Shown here: positions 60,493 to 64,000 of the stretch, one piece after another | How positions within the stretch are numbered: position 1 is the first letter of the stretch | How the letters are laid out: every line of letters begins with the position of its first letter | Source of the DNA: Calliopsis andreniformis | Taxonomy: Eukaryota > Arthropoda > Insecta > Hymenoptera > Andrenidae | NCBI RefSeq assembly: GCF_051401765.1 | Contig: NW_027480429.1 | Span: 9,800,157 to 9,864,156, forward strand | Length of the DNA: 64,000 nucleotides | Direction of reading: 5' to 3' | The notes under the pieces: model-generated | Databases searched by the model: none | The model's input: the letters and a program-made list of their open reading frames with translations, nothing else | Told to the model about the DNA's origin: nothing | Program-made: the position numbers and the translations under genes

Positions 60493-61655
60493 ATGACCAT
60501 CACTTACACACTGGTTGCAATTATTCCTGTTATAGGACGGAAAGACTGTTGTATTTTTATTGTATTTTATGCTTCAGGGCGTTGACTTCTGAGGCCGTAG
60601 CTATTCGATGTGGTGGAAGAACGCCATAGAGTGAAGCCTGGGTTGCGCGGAACGTAGACATAACCATAATTTTCATAGTGGTTGCAATTATTCGTTTTAT
60701 ATGATGGAAAAACTGTTGTATTTATATTGTATTTTATGCTTCTGGCGTTGACTTCTAAGGTACTAACTATTCGATCTGGTGGAGCAACGCTCTAGAGTGA
60801 AGCCTAGGTTGCCCGGAACGTAGAAATGACCATCACATTCACACGGGTTGCAATTATTCCTGTTATAGGACGGAAAGACTGTTGTATTTTTATTGTATTT
60901 TATGCTTCAGGCGTTGACTTCTGAGGCCGTTGCTATTCGATGTAGTGGAAGAACGCCATAGAGTGATGCCTAGGTTGCCCGGAACGTAGAAATGTCCATA
61001 ACTTTCATACTGGTTGCAATTATTCGTTTTATACGATGGAAAAACTGTTGTATTTATATTGTATTTTATGCTTCTTGCGCTGACTTCTAAGGCACTAACT
61101 ATTCGATCTGGTGGAGCAACGCTCTAGAGTGAAGCCTAGGTTGCCCGGAACGTAGAAATGACCATCACTTTCAAACTGGTTGCAATTATTCCTGTTATAT
61201 GATGGAAAAACTGTTGTATTTATATTGTATTTTATGCTTCGGGCGTTGACTGCTAAGGCCCTAACTATTCAATCTGTTGGATCAACGCCCTAGAGTGTAG
61301 CCTAGGTTGCTCGGAATGTAGAAATGACCATAACATTCACACTGGTTGTAATTATTCGTTTAATACGATGGAAAATCTGTTGCATCTTTATTGTATTTTA
61401 TGCTTCTGGCGTTGACTTCTAAGGCCCTAACTATTCAATCTGGTGGAGCAACGCCCTAGAGTGAGGCCTAGGTTGCCCGGAACATAGAAATGACCATCAC
61501 TTCCATACTGGTAGCAATTATTCGTTTTATACGATGGAAAAACTGTTGTGTTTATATTGTATTTTATGTTTCTGGCGTTGACGTCTAAGGCACTAACTAT
61601 TCGATCTGGTGGAGCAACGCCCTAGAGTGAAGCCTAGGTTCCCCGGAACGTAGAA
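60493..61655 (+). repeat. B-set 7-monomer HOR, isolated copy (1,163 bp)
   Basis: Starts at 60493, 60660, 60826, 60992, 61158, 61324 and 61490, then the first type again at 61656. Same order as 42744, 50706 and 51868. The first monomer is 167 bp because of an extra g in ttcagggcg near 60576. Its first half resembles a neighbouring type (acaaatgaccatcacttac), so the left edge may be a hybrid. Confidence 0.83.
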
Positions 61656-64000
61656 ATGACCATCACTTTCAAACTGGTTGCAATTATTCCTGTTATAGGA
61701 TGGAAAGACTGTTGTATTTTTATTGTATTTTGTGCTTCAGGCGTTGACTTCTGAGGCCGTAGCTATTCGATGTGGTGGAAGAACGCCATAGAGTGAAGCC
61801 TAGGTTGCCCGGAACGTAAAAATGACCATAACTTTCATACTGATTGCAATTATCCGTTTTATATGATGGAGGAACTGTTGTATTTATATTGTATTTTATG
61901 CTGCTGGCGTTCACTTCTTAGGCCCTAACTATTCGATCTGGTGGAACAACTACCTGGGGTGAAGCCTAGGTTGCCGGAACGTAGAAATGACCATAACTTT
62001 CACACTGGTTGCTATTATTCGTTTTATACGATGGAAAAACTGTTATATTTATATTGTATTTTATGCTTCTGGCGTTGCCTTCTTAGGCCCTAACTGTTCG
62101 ATCTGGTGGAACAACGCCCTAGAGTGAAGCCTAGGTTACCCGGAACGTAGAAATGACCAGTACTTTCACACTGTTTGGAGTTATTCCTGCTATACGATGG
62201 AAAAACTGTTGCATCTTTATTGAATTTTATGCTTCTGGTGTTGACTTCTAAGGCCCTAACTATTCTATCTGGTGGATCAACGCCCTAGAGTGAAGCCTAG
62301 GTTGCTCCGAATGTAGAAATGACCATAACATTCACACTGGTTGAAATTATTCGTTTTATACGATGGAAAAACTGTTATATTTATATTGTATTTTATGCTT
62401 CTGGCGTTGATTTCTCAGGCCGTAACTATTCAATCTGGTGGAACAACGCCCTCGAGTGAGGCCTAGGTTGCCCGGAACGTAGAAATGACCATCACTATCA
62501 AACTGGTTGCAATTATTCCTGTTATAGGATGGAAAGGCTGTTGTATTTTTATTGTATTTTATGCTTCAGGCGTTGACTTCTGAGGCCGTAGCTATTCGAT
62601 GTGGTGGAAGAACGCCATAGAGTGAAGCCTGGGTTGCCCGGAACGTAGAAATGACCATAACTTTCATACTGGTTGCAATTATTCGTTTTATATGATGGAA
62701 GAACTGTTGCATTTATATTGTATTTTATGCTGCTGGCGTTCACTTCTTAGGCCCTAACTACTCGATCTAGTGGAACAACGGCCTGGGGTGAAGTCTAGGT
62801 TGCCCGGAACGTAGAAATGACCATAACTTTCACACTGGTTGCAATTATTCGTTTTATACGATGGAAAAGCTGTTGTATTTATATCGTATTTTATGCTTCT
62901 GGCGTTGTCTTCTTCGGCCGTAACTATTCGATCTGGTGGAGCAACGCCCTGGAGTGAAGCCTAGGTTGCGCGGAACGTAGAATTGGCCATCACCTTCAAA
63001 CTGGTTGCAATTATTCCTGTTAGATGATGGAAACACTGTTGTATTTTTATTGCATTTTATGCTTCGGGCGTTGACTTCTAAGGCCCTAACTATTCGATCT
63101 GGTGGAGCACCGCCCTCGAGTGAAGCCTAGGTTGCCCGGAAAGTAGAAATGACGTTAACTTTCACACTGGTTGCTCTTATTCGTTCTATACGATGGAAAA
63201 ACTGTTCTATTTATTTTGTATTTTATGCTTTCGGGCGTTGACTTCTAAGGCCCTAACTGTTTGATCTGGTGGAGCAACGCCCTAGAGTGAAGCCTAGGTT
63301 GCCCGGAACGTAGAAGTGACCATAACTTTCACACTGGCTGCTATTATTCGTTCTATACGATGGAAGAACTGTTATATTTATATTGTATCTTATGCTTCTG
63401 GCGTTGACTTCTTAGGCCCTAACAATTCGATCTGGTGGAACAACGCCCTAGAGTGAAGCCTAGGTTGCCTGGAACGTACAAATGACCATCACTTTCACAC
63501 GGGTTGCAATTATTCCTGTTATATGATGGAAAAACTGTTGTATTTATACTGTATTTTATGCATCGGGCGTTGACTTCTAAGGCCCTAACTATTCAATCTG
63601 TTGGATCAACGCCCTAGAGTGAAGCCTAGGTTGCTCGGAATGTAGAAATGACCATAACATTCACACTGGTTAAAATTATTCGTTTAATACGATGGAAAAA
63701 CTGTTGCATCTTCATTGTACTTTATGATTCTGGCGTTGACTTCAAGGCCCTAAATATTCGATCTGGTGGAGCAACGCCCTGGGGTGAAGCCTAGGTTGCC
63801 AGAACGTAGAAAGGATCATAACTTTCACACTGGATGCTATTATTCGTTCTATACGATGGAAAAACTGTTATATTTATATTGTATCTTATGCTTCTGGCGT
63901 TGACTTCTTAGGCCCTAACAATTCGAGCTGGTGGAACAACGCCCTAGAGTGAAGCCTAGGTTGCCTGGAACGTACAAATGACCATCACTTTAACACGGGT
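61656..64000 (+). repeat. B-set tail of the window
   Basis: About 14 monomers. They repeat series seen earlier: ggaggaactg/ctgctggcgttcac near 61870, ctacctggggtgaagcc near 61951, cagtactttcacactg near 62160, gctccgaatgtag near 62303, then units like those at 24.5 kb (gttgtcttcttcggccg and gaattggccatcac near 62905-62990). One-base changes occur near 63230 (tgctttcgggcg) and 63741 (gacttcaaggcc). The array continues past the window edge. Confidence 0.72.

Larger units (their letters stand above)
1..64000 (+). repeat. Tandem satellite array, ~166-bp monomer, whole window
   Basis: The same unit recurs without interruption. The anchor atgacc falls at 81, 247, 413, then 579 and 745 in variant form, and so on to the end of the window, usually exactly 166 bp apart, with occasional 165- or 167-bp units. 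About 385 copies fit. Every monomer reads in the same direction. The unit has a GC-richer third (positions about 113-161, with cctagg and cccgg) and an AT-rich stretch (about 28-80). No unique sequence, transposon or gene separates the copies. Known biology: arrays of 150-180-bp units with higher-order structure are typical of centromeric or heterochromatic DNA in plants and animals. Centromere function here is inference; the sequence alone cannot show it. The species is not identifiable from the repeat. Confidence 0.97.

Noticed and set aside
1..64000. CRISPR array
   Set aside because: The units are 166 bp and contiguous, with no 25-45-bp repeat alternating with unique spacers, and there are no cas genes.
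1..64000. Human alpha satellite or Arabidopsis-type 178-bp centromere repeat
   Set aside because: The monomer is 166 bp, and neither the canonical alpha-satellite CENP-B box nor recognisable pAL1 sequence is present. I cannot assign another named family without a database search.
1..64000. Bacterial or phage origin of the window
   Set aside because: There are no genes of normal length in 64 kb, and a pure HOR-structured satellite is a eukaryotic nuclear feature.

Overview
The whole window is one uninterrupted tandem satellite DNA array. A monomer of about 166 bp is repeated head to tail from the first base to the last, roughly 385 copies, all in the same orientation. I found no gene, RNA gene, transposon, unique spacer or inversion. 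Long arrays of a nucleosome-sized monomer with higher-order repeat (HOR) structure are typical of eukaryotic centromeres, pericentromeres or large heterochromatic blocks. The sequence does not let me name the organism, and I do not recognise the monomer as a named family. It is not the human alpha satellite (about 171 bp) or the Arabidopsis 178-bp repeat in length or landmark motifs.

Monomer coordinates used below start at the ATG of the common motif atgacc: position 1 = atg, 31-47 = attcgttttatacgatg, 91-99 = gacttctaa, 111-120 = ttcgatctgg, 132-149 = cctag...ctagg, 144-149 = AvrII site cctagg, 153-161 = cccggaacg, end = 166. The consensus has seven CpG sites, and each is seen decayed to TpG and/or CpA in some monomers.

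Layout. From 1 to about 22.3 kb the array is built from one set of monomer types ('A set'). The first 10.2 kb comes from a 15-monomer HOR (2,491 bp), complete once, plus shorter variants that skip blocks of monomers and carry hybrid monomers at the joins. From 10.2 to 22.3 kb the order is looser: a 1.46-kb segment duplicated 4,813 bp away, two islands of the 15-mer family, and a 996-bp six-monomer tandem. From about 22.3 to 26.5 kb the composition shifts to a second set ('B set', recognised by ttcaggcgttgacttctgag, tatatgatgg and ggaagaacgccatagag), which fills the rest. The B half is nested: a 9-mer (1,494 bp) doubled inside a 20-mer offset (3,320 bp), a 995-bp six-mer doubled, a 1,990-bp 12-mer doubled with no mismatch seen at the points I compared, a 7-mer (about 1,162 bp) present four times in two tandem and two isolated copies, and a 2.1-kb segment repeated 8,626 bp away.

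The short open reading frames on both strands are by-products of the repeat: 166 is not a multiple of three, and the same peptides recur only because the DNA does. The useful content of the window is its recombination history, its probable methylation footprint and a few candidate protein-binding or secondary-structure motifs in the monomer. All comparisons were made by eye, so identities are approximate and boundaries are good to about 10-50 bp.
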